Below, one piece after another: positions 49,528 through 59,776 of a stretch of 64,000 bases of DNA (position 1 is the first letter of the stretch; the number at the start of each line of letters is the position of its first letter). Origin of the DNA: Xenorhabdus ishibashii (lineage in GTDB: Bacteria > Pseudomonadota > Gammaproteobacteria > Enterobacterales > Enterobacteriaceae); assembly GCF_002632755.1 (NCBI RefSeq), contig NZ_NJAK01000001.1, positions 2,480,001 to 2,544,000 of the forward strand. Reading direction: 5' to 3'. A model generated the notes under the pieces. It did not search any database. It worked only from the letters and a program-made list of their open reading frames with translations, and was not told where the DNA came from. The translations under genes were made by a program, and so were the position numbers.

Positions 49528-50258
49528 TAACGGCGTGCTTCCCGCAATAAAGTTTTCATATCCGCAACAGCCGCAGGTAAGCCACTAAATACAGCACGGC
49601 CAATAATGGCATGCCCTATATTCAATTCATAAATTTCAGGTAAGGCTGCAATACGCTGCACATTGTGGTAGGTCAAGCCGTGGCCTGCATTGACTTTAAG
49701 CCCTTTAGCGGCTGCATAGGTTGCGGCTTCTTTGATACGCTGAAATTCTTTTTCCTGCTGTATCTCACCCTCTGCATCTGCATACGCACCAGTGTGAATC
49801 TCAATAAATGGTGCCCCAACTTCGACAGCAGCATCAATTTGTTGGTGATCTGCATCAATGAATAAAGACACCAAAATCCCTGCTTCTGATAAAGTCTTAA
49901 CCGCCGCAGCAATATGCTCTTTTTGCCCAAACACATCCAATCCACCTTCGGTTGTGACCTCCTGACGCTTTTCAGGTACTAAGCAACAGAAAACAGGTTT
50001 GATTTGGCAAGCAATCCCCACCATTTCATCTGTTACCGCCATTTCAAGGTTCATACGAGTTTGGATAGTTTCTTTTAATAATTGAACATCTCTGTCAGTA
50101 ATATGGCGGCGATCTTCACGCAGGTGAACCGTTATACCATCTGCACCCGCTTGCTCTGCAACAAATGCAGCCTGAACGGGATCGGGATATTGTGTCCCAC
50201 GGGCATTACGTAAGGTTGCAATGTGATCAATGTTGATACCTAACAATACCTCAGCCAT
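49527..50258 (-). CDS. pdxJ: Pyridoxine 5'-phosphate synthase PdxJ
   Basis: A 243-residue TIM barrel joining 3-amino-2-oxopropyl phosphate with deoxyxylulose phosphate in vitamin B6 synthesis. [20 protein letters not shown] marks the true start at 50258, with AGGAG before it; an upstream ATG at 50288 adds 10 unsupported residues. Further motifs are [14 protein letters not shown] and EIHTGAYAD. Order acpS-pdxJ-recO-era-rnc-lepB-lepA follows E. coli. Confidence 0.96.
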   Translation of the reverse strand: MAEVLLGINIDHIATLRNARGTQYPDPVQAAFVAEQAGADGITVHLREDRRHITDRDVQLLKETIQTRMNLEMAVTDEMVGIACQIKPVFCCLVPEKRQEVTTEGGLDVFGQKEHIAAAVKTLSEAGILVSLFIDADHQQIDAAVEVGAPFIEIHTGAYADAEGEIQQEKEFQRIKEAATYAAAKGLKVNAGHGLTYHNVQRIAALPEIYELNIGHAIIGRAVFSGLPAAVADMKTLLREARR

Positions 50259-50326
50259 TTTTAGCTCCTGCAATAACATAATATTCAATAAAGTCTACAC
50301 TCTTCATCACGAAAAAGTGGCTTACT

Positions 50327-51064
50327 TTAGTTTTCATTTTTCTTGTTGGGATTATCAGTTTTTTTACGTATAAATTGGCGAAACAGCTCACGACTTTTTA
50401 ACGGCTTTCCCCCCAGATAAGGTTTCAAAGCAATGCGGGTAAAACGCTTCGCCGCTTTCAAGGTCGCCTGATCGGGAAATTCGCCACTTGCCAACGCCTT
50501 GAGTTCATAACCTGTAAAACTGTAATGATCCATAACTAAACTGGCGATAAACCCTTTTTCTGCACGATAACGGTAACTCATGGTATCTGATACAGATTCA
50601 CCACTTCCTGCACAGTGAAGATAATCTACACCGTATCCTATATTGGTTAGTAGCGCTAATTCAAAACGACGTAATGCACATTCTGGTGTGTATTCACTTG
50701 CTGCAAGAGCTTGTAAACACTGGAGGTAAGCAAAAAAAAGCGCGGGATATGCCGTTCCTTGCTCAAGAACTCTGGACAAGAGCTCATTCACATACAAACC
50801 GCTGTAAAGCACACTTCCCGTTAAGGGGAGAGCCAGTGAGATAGGCTCTGCATCTCTTAATGTCTTGATTTCACCCCGTCCGCTCCAACGAATAAGCAGC
50901 GGGGTGAAAGGTTGCAAGCAACCTTTTAGACTGGAGCGACGGCTGCGTGCCCCTTTTGCTAAGACACGTACCCGCCCTTCATTTTCAGTAAAAAAATCCA
51001 GCAATAAACTGGTTTCACTATAAGGGCGCCCATGAAGCACAAAGGCTCTCTGCCAGCCGTCCAC
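50327..51064 (-). CDS. recO: DNA repair protein RecO
   Basis: 245 residues. It starts at a GTG codon (51062-51064) and reads [22 protein letters not shown], an OB-fold, then a helical domain ([24 protein letters not shown]). RecO anneals single strands and loads RecA with RecR in the RecF pathway. It starts 9 bases after era. Confidence 0.95.
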   Translation of the reverse strand: MDGWQRAFVLHGRPYSETSLLLDFFTENEGRVRVLAKGARSRRSSLKGCLQPFTPLLIRWSGRGEIKTLRDAEPISLALPLTGSVLYSGLYVNELLSRVLEQGTAYPALFFAYLQCLQALAASEYTPECALRRFELALLTNIGYGVDYLHCAGSGESVSDTMSYRYRAEKGFIASLVMDHYSFTGYELKALASGEFPDQATLKAAKRFTRIALKPYLGGKPLKSRELFRQFIRKKTDNPNKKNEN

Positions 51065-51073
51065 AAATCAGCC

Positions 51074-51979
51074 TTATAAGTCGTCAACGTAACCGAGGCT
51101 ACGCAGCGCCCGTTCATCATCAGCCCAACCGGATTTCACTTTTACCCACAATTCCAGGTGGATTTTCATATCGAACAGCTTTTCCATATCTTGACGAGCT
51201 TCTATGCCAATTTTCTTGATTTTGCTGCCTTTATTACCAATTACCATTTTCTTCTGGCCATCACGTTCTACCAGAATTAAACCGTGGATTGTATAACCTC
51301 CACGTTCATTAGTAACAAATTGTTCAATCTCCACTGTCACAGAATAGGGGAGTTCATCACCTAAAAAACGCATCAGTTTTTCACGGATGATTTCTGACGC
51401 CATAAAACGCTGTGAACGATCTGTAATGTAATCTTCCGGGAAGTGATGTTCTGCCTGTGGTATATGATCACGCACTATTTTAGCAATAGTATCAACATTC
51501 ATGCTTTTTTCGGCGCTAATCGGCACAACATCGATAAAATTCATCTGTTGGCTAAGAAAACCGATATGTGGCAGAAGAATGGTTTTATCCGTCACATTGT
51601 CCACTTTATTAATAGCCAGTAATACAGGACAACGCAAATGACGTAATTTATTCACTACCATTTCATCATCAGGTGTCCAGTGCGTACCTTCCACAACAAA
51701 AATAACCAGTTCGACATCACCAATAGAACTGCTCGCTGCACGGTTCATTAAACGGTTGATCGCACGTTTTTCTTCAATATGAAGACCTGGTGTATCAACA
51801 TAGATGGTTTGGTAAGCCCCTTCCGTATGGATACCCATGATGCGATGCCGCGTCGTTTGAGGTTTACGGGAAGTAATAGATACTTTTTGACCTAATAACT
51901 GATTCAATAATGTTGACTTACCAACATTGGGCCGACCGACTATTGCAACGAATCCGCAATAGTTTTTTTCTTCGCTCAT
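51074..51979 (-). CDS. era: GTPase Era
   Basis: 301 residues. The GTPase domain has G1 [10 protein letters not shown]3 DTPGL and G4 NKVD; the carboxy-terminal KH domain holds [20 protein letters not shown]. Era binds the 3' end of 16S rRNA and assists 30S maturation. Its start overlaps the rnc stop by 4 bases, indicating coupled translation. Confidence 0.97.
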   Translation of the reverse strand: MSEEKNYCGFVAIVGRPNVGKSTLLNQLLGQKVSITSRKPQTTRHRIMGIHTEGAYQTIYVDTPGLHIEEKRAINRLMNRAASSSIGDVELVIFVVEGTHWTPDDEMVVNKLRHLRCPVLLAINKVDNVTDKTILLPHIGFLSQQMNFIDVVPISAEKSMNVDTIAKIVRDHIPQAEHHFPEDYITDRSQRFMASEIIREKLMRFLGDELPYSVTVEIEQFVTNERGGYTIHGLILVERDGQKKMVIGNKGSKIKKIGIEARQDMEKLFDMKIHLELWVKVKSGWADDERALRSLGYVDDL

Positions 51980-52656
51980 TCAAGCTCCAGTTGTTTTAAT
52001 GCTTGTTCCGCAGCCGCCTGCTCTGCCTTGCGGCGACTGGAACCGACTCCTCTGACAGGTTGTTCAAATCCACTGACCTGACAGTGAATTGTAAATTCCT
52101 GATCGTGTGCTTCCCCACGAACTTGAACAACCAGATATGCAGGCAACGGCAAATGACGCCCTTGCAAATATTCTTGTAAACGTGTTTTAGGATCTTTTTG
52201 CTTATCGCCTGGGCTAATTTCATTCAAACGGGTTTCATACCAATTCAGGATAATCTTTTCGACTGTCTGAATATCGCTATCAAGAAAAATAGCGCCGATT
52301 AAGGCTTCAATGCTATCCGCTAAAATGGATTCGCGACGATGTCCTCCACTCTTTAACTCACCAGGCCCTAAACGCAGGCATTCGCCTAACTCAAATTCTC
52401 TGGCCAGTTCTGCCAAAGTATTACCACGCACCAATGTTGCTCGCATGCGGCTCATGTCCCCTTCATCAACACGGGGAAAACGATGGTAAAGGGCATTAGC
52501 AATGACAAAACTCAGGATTGAGTCACCAAGAAATTCCAAACGTTCATTATGCTTACTGCTGGCACTGCGGTGAGTCAACGCTTGAAGCAACAAATCGTGC
52601 TGTTTAAAGCTATATCCTAGCTTATATTGTAACCGGTTCGCTATTATGGGGTTCAT
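51976..52656 (-). CDS. rnc: Ribonuclease III
   Basis: 226 residues. The nuclease domain contains [15 protein letters not shown] with the metal-binding acids, and the carboxy-terminal double-stranded RNA-binding domain ends [17 protein letters not shown]. It processes rRNA precursors and structured mRNAs. The length equals the E. coli enzyme. The 228 bases upstream to lepB hold the rnc leader, which in E. coli is self-cleaved. Confidence 0.97.
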   Translation of the reverse strand: MNPIIANRLQYKLGYSFKQHDLLLQALTHRSASSKHNERLEFLGDSILSFVIANALYHRFPRVDEGDMSRMRATLVRGNTLAELAREFELGECLRLGPGELKSGGHRRESILADSIEALIGAIFLDSDIQTVEKIILNWYETRLNEISPGDKQKDPKTRLQEYLQGRHLPLPAYLVVQVRGEAHDQEFTIHCQVSGFEQPVRGVGSSRRKAEQAAAEQALKQLELE

Positions 52657-52884
52657 GTGCTACCAATTCAGTTAGAATTCATCAAATAAAAGCACACGCA
52701 ACAGACCTGTGAGGCAATACAATTTGTAATAATACAATCAGCAAGTTACCTTGTTGTATGCCTTACAAAACTGTTGCGTTTGCACTAGCTCCCAAAGCAT
52801 TCACCACCTTCAGGAGCCAGTCATCTCGTTTGAAAGAATATTCTACACTGAGAGATAAATTAATGCTGCGCTAATATATAAATA

Positions 52885-53856
52885 TTAGTGAATTCCACCA
52901 ATTCGGCTGAAACGCACGCCAGTAGGCCATTCACCTTCCTGCTTTTCAAAGCTTATCCAAATGGCAGTTGCGCGGCCTACCAGATTTTTCTCCGGTACAA
53001 ATCCCCATGAACGACTATCATCACTGTTGTCACGGTTATCACCCATAGCAAAATATTGCCCCTTAGGAACGACCCAAGTACCCGCAGGCAAACCTTCTTG
53101 AGAGAAACCTGGGAAGCGTCGTATTACAGGGATAGTCAAAATATGGTGTGACACATCACCTAAAATTTCGACTCTTTCGTCCTGACGAAGAGTGTACGGC
53201 CCTATTGGTTCATCAACAGGAACTTGATAAACACCACTTATACGAAAGCCTTCTGGTGTCACATCTTCTTTTATTGTCCATTCACTTGGGAACACATTCC
53301 GGTAAGTAACAGGTAAATCCCCCTTACATTCCGTATTCCAGCCACAGCCAGGGTAAACCTGAAGCTCTTTATTGACGTAATCGTAAACAATTTTATCCCC
53401 AGGCAAGCCAATAATTCGTTTTACAAAATCTATGCTTGGGTTCTTCGGATATTTGAAAACAGCAACATCCCCACGCTTAGGCTCACCAGTCTTAATTAAG
53501 GTTGTTTGCGTAATCGGATCTTTTAAACCATAAGCAAATTTTTCAACCAGAATGAAATCCCCGATCAGCAATGTCGGCATCATTGAACCAGAAGGGATCT
53601 GGAAAGGTTCATAAACAAAAGAGCGCAGCACCAACACAATGGCTAACACTGGAAAGACAGAGGCAATTGTCTCAAACCATGAAGGCTTGTTAAGTTCTTT
53701 AGCCAAAGTTTCCTGAGCTTCTGCACCTGTCGCCTGTTCCTGAATGTGGGCAAGTTTTTTCTTACGTGCGGGTGCAAACTTAAATCGCTCTATGCACCAA
53801 AGAATACCGGTAATTAACGTTGCTAACGTTAATACCAAGGCAAAAGTGTTAGCCAT
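52885..53856 (-). CDS. lepB: Signal peptidase I
   Basis: 323 residues, anchored by amino-terminal transmembrane segments (residues about 4-22 and 64-80). The catalytic dyad is Ser91 (PSGSMMPTL) and Lys146 (FVKRIIGLPGD). The enzyme removes signal peptides from exported proteins at the periplasmic face. It lies 22 bases after lepA, as in E. coli. Confidence 0.97.
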   Translation of the reverse strand: MANTFALVLTLATLITGILWCIERFKFAPARKKKLAHIQEQATGAEAQETLAKELNKPSWFETIASVFPVLAIVLVLRSFVYEPFQIPSGSMMPTLLIGDFILVEKFAYGLKDPITQTTLIKTGEPKRGDVAVFKYPKNPSIDFVKRIIGLPGDKIVYDYVNKELQVYPGCGWNTECKGDLPVTYRNVFPSEWTIKEDVTPEGFRISGVYQVPVDEPIGPYTLRQDERVEILGDVSHHILTIPVIRRFPGFSQEGLPAGTWVVPKGQYFAMGDNRDNSDDSRSWGFVPEKNLVGRATAIWISFEKQEGEWPTGVRFSRIGGIH

Positions 53857-53878
53857 TTAAACTCCTTACGACCTTGTG

Positions 53879-55675
53879 TTAATTATCTTTGCCAACATGC
53901 AAAATCGCTAAGAAGGCTTCCTGCGGCAGTTCAACATTTCCGACCTGCTTCATGCGTTTTTTACCTTCTTTCTGTTTCTGCAATAGCTTTTTCTTACGGC
54001 TGACATCACCACCATAACATTTCGCCAAGACGTTTTTACGTAATTGCTTAACGGTAGAACGCGCAATAATGTGAGTACCAATGGCAGCCTGAATGGCAAT
54101 ATCAAATTGCTGACGTGGGATCAGCTCTTTCATTTTTTCCACCAGCTCACGCCCGCGGTATTGCGAGTTGTCACGGTGAGTAATCAACGCCAGAGCATCA
54201 ACACGCTCAGCGTTAATCAAGACATCCACACGAACCATGTCTGAATCCTGGAAGCGGATAAAATTATAATCCAGTGAAGCGTAACCACGAGATGTTGATT
54301 TCAAGCGATCAAAGAAATCCAGAACAACTTCAGCCATTGGAATTTCATAAGTCAGCGCAACTTGGTTACCGTGATAAACCATATTTGTTTGTACACCACG
54401 TTTTTCTACACAAAGTGTAATAACGTTACCAAGGTACTCTTTCGGTAACAACATGTGACACTCTGCAATCGGCTCGCGCAGTTCATTAATGTTGTTTAAT
54501 GGCGGCAACTTGGATGGGCTATCAACATAGATAATATCACCACTGGTTGTCTCAACTTCATAAACAACTGTTGGAGCCGTTGTGATCAAATCAAGATCAT
54601 ATTCACGTTCCAAACGTTCCTGAATGATTTCCATATGCAGCAAGCCGAGGAAGCCACAACGGAAACCGAAGCCCAACGCAGTTGAACTTTCTGGCTCATA
54701 GAACAATGAAGCGTCGTTTAAGCTCAGTTTACCCAACGCATCACGGAATGCTTCATAGTCATCAGAACTTACTGGGAACAGGCCGGCATAAACTTGCGGT
54801 TTAACCTTCTTAAAACCAGGCAATGCTTTTTCCGCAGGCTGACGGGCTGTTGTCAGTGTATCCCCAACTGGCGCCCCCAGAATATCTTTGATGGCACAGA
54901 CCAACCAACCTACTTCGCCACAATTCAACACATCACGATCAATGCGTTTCGGAGTGAAGATACCCAGACGGTCAGCATTGTATACCTGTCCGGTACTCAT
55001 TACCTTAATTTTGTCACCCTTACGCAATGTACCATTTTTAATGCGGACAAGTGAAACAACACCAAGGTAATTATCAAACCATGAGTCAATAATCAGAGCC
55101 TGCAATGGAGCATCAGGAGCGCCTTCTGGTGGCGGTATCTCTTTCACCAGACGTTCAATGACATCCTGTACACCCACTCCCGTTTTTGCAGAACAACGAA
55201 CCGCATTTGTTGCATCAATACCCACAATATCTTCGATTTCTTCAGCAACACGTTCTGGTTCAGCCGCAGGGAGGTCAATTTTATTCAGAACTGGAACGAC
55301 TTCCAGATCCATTTCAATGGCGGTATAGCAGTTAGCCAATGTTTGGGCTTCAACCCCCTGGCCTGCATCAACAACCAGCAAGGCACCTTCACAAGCAGCC
55401 AGTGAACGGGAAACTTCGTAAGAGAAGTCAACATGCCCTGGCGTATCGATAAAGTTTAATTGGTAGACTTGTCCGTCATTTGCCTTGTAATCAAGGGTTA
55501 CACTTTGTGCTTTGATTGTGATCCCACGTTCGCGCTCAAGATCCATTGAATCCAGTACTTGTGCTGCCATTTCGCGATCAGACAGACCACCGCAGATTTG
55601 AATAATCCGGTCAGATAGCGTGGACTTACCATGGTCAATGTGGGCGATAATGGAGAAATTTCTTATTTGCTTCAT
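53879..55675 (-). CDS. lepA: Elongation factor 4 (LepA)
   Basis: 598 residues. GTPase motifs are [21 protein letters not shown] and [10 protein letters not shown]; the LepA-specific carboxy-terminal domain ends with a basic [16 protein letters not shown] stretch. EF4 affects translation initiation and back-translocation under stress. It begins the lepA-lepB-rnc-era-recO-pdxJ-acpS run. The 229-base upstream gap to rseC has a repeated CGTTTTCAGTA motif but no gene. Confidence 0.97.
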   Translation of the reverse strand: MKQIRNFSIIAHIDHGKSTLSDRIIQICGGLSDREMAAQVLDSMDLERERGITIKAQSVTLDYKANDGQVYQLNFIDTPGHVDFSYEVSRSLAACEGALLVVDAGQGVEAQTLANCYTAIEMDLEVVPVLNKIDLPAAEPERVAEEIEDIVGIDATNAVRCSAKTGVGVQDVIERLVKEIPPPEGAPDAPLQALIIDSWFDNYLGVVSLVRIKNGTLRKGDKIKVMSTGQVYNADRLGIFTPKRIDRDVLNCGEVGWLVCAIKDILGAPVGDTLTTARQPAEKALPGFKKVKPQVYAGLFPVSSDDYEAFRDALGKLSLNDASLFYEPESSTALGFGFRCGFLGLLHMEIIQERLEREYDLDLITTAPTVVYEVETTSGDIIYVDSPSKLPPLNNINELREPIAECHMLLPKEYLGNVITLCVEKRGVQTNMVYHGNQVALTYEIPMAEVVLDFFDRLKSTSRGYASLDYNFIRFQDSDMVRVDVLINAERVDALALITHRDNSQYRGRELVEKMKELIPRQQFDIAIQAAIGTHIIARSTVKQLRKNVLAKCYGGDVSRKKKLLQKQKEGKKRMKQVGNVELPQEAFLAILHVGKDN

Positions 55676-55904
55676 TATTAAATCTTTTTTGCCTTAATAT
55701 TTCTGAATCATTCGCCTATGGACACATTGATGGACATAAAGCGACAGTTTATTGGTTCGGCCACTGGCCTGAGGAGCTGTATTCTACATGCCAAGCCCGT
55801 GAAAACCAAACCCGTGAAAATTTAGCCATGCCTGCCGTTTTCAGTATGACTCAATCGTTTTCAGTAATGATAAATTAAAGTTGAAACTCGTATGGTAAAA
55901 CAGA

Positions 55905-56369
55905 TTATTCTTGCTGTAGAACCTTAATCGAATCAGGAGGTAAACCAATTTGTAACACAACAGGTTGGTATGCTTGCAAATTATCCCAATACGCAGCAAT
56001 TTTGCGAGCAATGAAGAAACCAGCAATTCCACCACCCATTCCTCCTAAACAGATCCATAATTGGTCAATCGTCCAAAATTGGAAAAGTGCTGCCCCCAAA
56101 AATAATCCCAGCAATGGCGTCAAATAAACTAGCATAGCTGAACGTAGCAGGCTGCTTTCAGGAATACCTACTTCAACCTTTTGTCCCGACTGGAGTGGTT
56201 GAGAAATTTCCAGTTCCAACTGGTGGATGCTTTCAGGCCCTATCTTTTCCAGTAAATAAGAACCACAAGCTGTTTTGGCCTGACAGCTACCGCAGCCTGA
56301 AGATGAGCCATAACGTAATAGTGCCCGACCTTTGTGCCAACGGACAACCGTTGCCCATTCTTTAACCAT
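55905..56369 (-). CDS. rseC: SoxR-reducing/sigma-E regulator RseC
   Basis: 154 residues, two transmembrane helices (LVYLTPLLGLFLGAALF and a glycine-rich second), and the amino-terminal cysteine cluster CGSCQAKTAC. In E. coli RseC modulates sigma-E slightly and takes part in reducing SoxR with the Rsx complex. The gene start overlaps the rseB stop by one base. Last gene of the rpoE operon. Confidence 0.94.
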   Translation of the reverse strand: MVKEWATVVRWHKGRALLRYGSSSGCGSCQAKTACGSYLLEKIGPESIHQLELEISQPLQSGQKVEVGIPESSLLRSAMLVYLTPLLGLFLGAALFQFWTIDQLWICLGGMGGGIAGFFIARKIAAYWDNLQAYQPVVLQIGLPPDSIKVLQQE

Positions 56370-57334
56370 CAGTTTTCTCCCGTAAACGTCACGCTGGCTG
56401 CAATTCGTTCGGCTGTTGCGAAAGGAAGCTCACCAATGACTGTTATACTGTTTTTGCCTCTGGCCAAAGTATAAACCGTTCTTCTGCCTTGTCGAAATGG
56501 TTGTTCATCAGCAACTTTTTTATCTGAATTCACGACATTTACAGAAAAACTAAATAATCCATCACTATACATGATGGATTCTAACCATTCTGTCTCTGAT
56601 AGCTTCCGGCTGTTACGTGAAATTTCTTTAAAACCGTCAGGCATTTTTCTAGCCAGCCAATTAAATTTCAACTTATTATCAGCAGAAGGAATGAGTAACA
56701 TAGGAGGTAATTTCAGATCAGTAATGACATTCAGTTCCGTTTTAATATAGTCATTCACAGTTAATGACACGACACGGAATTGCTCAATGACTGTTTTATT
56801 ATCTTTATCCAATAAGTCTATTAACAGAGGAAGATGATTTTTCTCATCAATCAGAAGGTTATAGTTATAGCGGGATTTATCTTTCGATATGATGCGAATA
56901 AAATTCACAGGGTGATCGCCAATGTTCGTGCTGCCTGCATCAATAAAACGATAAAATTTTTGCAAGTGGGTAAAATCGGCAAAGATGATCGGTGGAAGAT
57001 AATCGACAATATGAGAGCCACGGATACTAAATGAGTCTAATCCAGGTTCGTAATAGCTTATTTGGTCACCGCGCTGAATAATTTCTCTGCGTGAGCCATC
57101 CATTTGTATGATTTGGGCAATAGCCTGTCCATTAATAATGGCATGACGGTAACGCAGGGGAACGAGAAATTGCTGCTCTAAAATGATGAAGCCAAGCTCA
57201 TAATTCAGCGTTTTAACTGCCTTACTCATATCCTGTAACAAAGCCTCAGCGTGACTTTGTTGCGCTGAGGCCTTTAAAGGATTTATCAGGCTACTCGCCA
57301 ATAAAAAAACGACAACCCAAGTACGTTTCATCAC
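56369..57334 (-). CDS. rseB: Periplasmic sigma-E regulator RseB
   Basis: 321 residues with a signal peptide (TWVVVFLLASSLINPLKASA). The large lipid-sensing domain resembles LolA/LolB, the small domain binds RseA. RseB shields RseA from DegS cleavage until off-pathway lipopolysaccharide displaces it. The gene overlaps rseA by 4 bases. Confidence 0.95.
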   Translation of the reverse strand: MMKRTWVVVFLLASSLINPLKASAQQSHAEALLQDMSKAVKTLNYELGFIILEQQFLVPLRYRHAIINGQAIAQIIQMDGSRREIIQRGDQISYYEPGLDSFSIRGSHIVDYLPPIIFADFTHLQKFYRFIDAGSTNIGDHPVNFIRIISKDKSRYNYNLLIDEKNHLPLLIDLLDKDNKTVIEQFRVVSLTVNDYIKTELNVITDLKLPPMLLIPSADNKLKFNWLARKMPDGFKEISRNSRKLSETEWLESIMYSDGLFSFSVNVVNSDKKVADEQPFRQGRRTVYTLARGKNSITVIGELPFATAERIAASVTFTGEN

Positions 57335-57978
57335 TGCTGTTGTGACTGTTGTGGCGTTCGCCCTTCATGAATCTGATTGGCCTGAGTAACACCATAATTT
57401 TTTCCAGAGTGAATGCGCCGAGCGAGTTCGTATTGTTGCAACATCGCATCAATTCGTTTATTGCTTTCCCGCACTTGCATACTCAGATCACCGCCGAAAG
57501 TTTCTTCTTCGGCTGGAGTTGCTAAGCCAACCGTTGAGGCTGTACCCATCACCGGCAATGTGTTAAAGGCTGGCGCCTCAAATTGGTTATCTGTTTCAAC
57601 ACTGCTATCGCTATTATACTGCTGGACACCGATAATCACACTCAGCGATACACAAGCTGCAACACCAATTTGTGCAATTTGACTCTTCCATGTGCGCATT
57701 TTATGCCAGAATGGCATACTAGCCCATGTTTCAGGTTTTGGCTGAGACTCCAGAACAGCCGCTGGATTAATATGAATGGGTTCTTTTTCAAGCGCCAACG
57801 CAACTTGATTCGCAATATCTAAATGCAATACATCACCCACATCACCACGCAGCACATCACGTACAAGGTGATAGCGTTCCCACTGTTTCTGCATGACCGC
57901 ATCTTCAGAGATCAAATGAACTACTTCACTATCAAGAGCTTCTCCATCCATTAATGCGGAAAGTTTTTCTCTTTGCAT
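57331..57978 (-). CDS. rseA: Anti-sigma-E factor RseA
   Basis: 215 residues from ATG 57978 (MQREKLSALMDGE), preceded by GAAGGG; an in-frame ATG at 58020 would add 14 unsupported residues. The cytoplasmic amino-terminal domain binds RpoE, one transmembrane helix follows (IAQIGVAACVSLSVIIGV), and the periplasmic part is cut by DegS. Near-identical length to E. coli RseA (216) supports the start. Confidence 0.95.
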   Translation of the reverse strand: MQREKLSALMDGEALDSEVVHLISEDAVMQKQWERYHLVRDVLRGDVGDVLHLDIANQVALALEKEPIHINPAAVLESQPKPETWASMPFWHKMRTWKSQIAQIGVAACVSLSVIIGVQQYNSDSSVETDNQFEAPAFNTLPVMGTASTVGLATPAEEETFGGDLSMQVRESNKRIDAMLQQYELARRIHSGKNYGVTQANQIHEGRTPQQSQQQ

Positions 57979-58023
57979 GCCAAAGTACCCTTCAATATTG
58001 TTTTGTCCCACTGTTTCCACTAT

Positions 58024-58599
58024 TTATTGTTGGATTAGTGGTTGAACTTTATTATCAATTGCTTCCCTTGCCCGAAAAATTCGTGAACGCACAGTGCCTA
58101 CAGGACATTCCATGATGTCGGCTATCTCTTCATAGCTCAATCCATCCAACTCCCTCAATGTAATCGCTATTCGTAAATCTTCTGGAAGTGATTCAATAGT
58201 GCGGAAAACCACTTCCTTTAATTCTTCAGACAACATTAAATTCTCAGGGTTCGAAATTTCTTTTAATGAACTTGACGTATCATAATTTTCTGCATCATTG
58301 GCATCCAGATCATTGGATGGCGGACGACGTCCCTGAGCAACTAAATAATTTTTCGCAGTATTAACGGCAATACGGTACAGCCATGTATAAAATGCACTAT
58401 CACCTCGGAAAGAAGACAGTGCCCGATAAGTCTTAATGAAAACCTCCTGAGCAACATCAGGAACGTCGCCTTGAGGTACGTAACGAGCAATCAGGCTCGC
58501 TACTTTGTGCTGGTATCTGATCACCAGCAAATTAAATGCTTTTTGATCGCCTTTCTGAATGCGTTCAATCAGCATTTGATCCGTTAACTGCTCGCTCAT
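58024..58599 (-). CDS. rpoE: RNA polymerase sigma-E factor
   Basis: 191 residues, an ECF sigma factor with region 2 (PDVAQEVFIKTYRAL) and region 4 (LSYEEIADIMECPVGTVRSRIFRARE). It controls the envelope stress response. A sigma-E-type promoter lies upstream, giving positive autoregulation. In E. coli nadB is divergent from rpoE; here it is replaced by trmN6. Confidence 0.97.
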   Translation of the reverse strand: MSEQLTDQMLIERIQKGDQKAFNLLVIRYQHKVASLIARYVPQGDVPDVAQEVFIKTYRALSSFRGDSAFYTWLYRIAVNTAKNYLVAQGRRPPSNDLDANDAENYDTSSSLKEISNPENLMLSEELKEVVFRTIESLPEDLRIAITLRELDGLSYEEIADIMECPVGTVRSRIFRAREAIDNKVQPLIQQ

Positions 58600-58684
58600 C
58601 CGAGGTTCACTCTCCTGAGGTAAAACTCCACATTTATACTTAAATTAAACCAATATGATGTTCTGATTTCCCGAACAAGCATGA

Positions 58685-58712
58685 CTTTGAGTATTAGTTC
58701 ACTGTGAAGTTC
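58685..58712 (-). promoter_or_regulatory. Sigma-E promoter of rpoE
   Basis: On the minus strand GAACTT (complement of 58707-58712), a 16-base spacer and TCAAA (complement of 58686-58690) match the sigma-E consensus GGAACTT-N16-TCAAA apart from the first G. It lies about 90-110 bases before the rpoE start. The rest of the 279-base gap has no gene and no visible nadB remnant. Confidence 0.7.
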
Positions 58713-58878
58713 AACTTTAGTTGTAATTTTAATTACAACCACCTGTTCTTTTCGTATTGCACTTTTCTAAATCATAGCCGCTATTTTACAGGGTACGTTA
58801 TTTTAATCTGAGAAAAAGAAAACCTTTGTTTTATTATACCGAAAGTTTTAATTCACCATCTCAATAGTGCTAACATCA

Positions 58879-59634
58879 TCAATAATAAAGATAAAAATCT
58901 GTTACTAATTGACGAAAGTCATCTGTATATGCGCCATCTGAAGAACGAATCGTTAGTTCACTCACTTGGACGTCCTGTTCTTGCTGTGACAATCCCAATA
59001 ATAGCCGATGCAACGGCTTATCTTGCCTGTCTCGAATATTGACTCGAAAATGGGTAAACCATCCTAAACCTGATGCCATTTTTTCAAATTGTTCACCAAT
59101 TTTATAAGGCAATACCAGACAAAATAATCCTGTCGGCGTAATCAATGCCTGTACACACGCCAACAATCCCTGATGTGTCAATGATTCCGTATAGCGAGCC
59201 TGATTGCGAGCTTCATTTCGACATGAAATAGCAGGTTCAAAGTAAGGTGGATTACTAACAATTAAATCGTATTGGGAACTAATTTTTCGTGACTTATTTT
59301 GTTGTACGAAATCATGAATATCCTGCTGATGTACCGAAATACGGGAAGACCAAGGTGATTGCTGTGCATTATCCACTGCCTGCATTGCAGCAAGAACATC
59401 CAGTTCCACCGCATCAATCATGGTATTGTCTTGTGTACGCTGGGCTAGCATCAATGCAATCAAACCACTGCCACATCCAATATCCAGACATCTTGTCCTG
59501 TTATATACTGGCGCCCAGGCACCCAACAACACACCATCCGTCCCGACTTTCATCGCACATTTATCATGCCCAACAAAAAACTGTTTAAATGTAAAACCAC
59601 CGCGGCGAAAAGCGGGTTTCTTTCTTAATGCCAT
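58879..59634 (-). CDS. trmN6: tRNA1(Val) (adenine37-N6)-methyltransferase TrmN6
   Basis: 251 residues, a Rossmann methyltransferase with SAM motif CLDIGCGSGLIALMLAQ and the amino-methyltransferase motif VSNPPYF. The start RRGGFTFKQFFVGHDKCAMKVGTD and location divergent from srmB match E. coli yfiC. It methylates A37 of tRNA-Val1. Confidence 0.94.
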   Translation of the reverse strand: MALRKKPAFRRGGFTFKQFFVGHDKCAMKVGTDGVLLGAWAPVYNRTRCLDIGCGSGLIALMLAQRTQDNTMIDAVELDVLAAMQAVDNAQQSPWSSRISVHQQDIHDFVQQNKSRKISSQYDLIVSNPPYFEPAISCRNEARNQARYTESLTHQGLLACVQALITPTGLFCLVLPYKIGEQFEKMASGLGWFTHFRVNIRDRQDKPLHRLLLGLSQQEQDVQVSELTIRSSDGAYTDDFRQLVTDFYLYY

Positions 59635-59776
59635 GACTATATCTACTGAAATTAGAATGGGTCATAGCATAAATCTTATGGCCGGCGGATAAAAGCAACC
59701 GACTCATTGGACGCTTTTATAGGATGAACAATGTGCTTAACCTGTTTATAATCGGCGGCCCAAATAGAGGTATATG

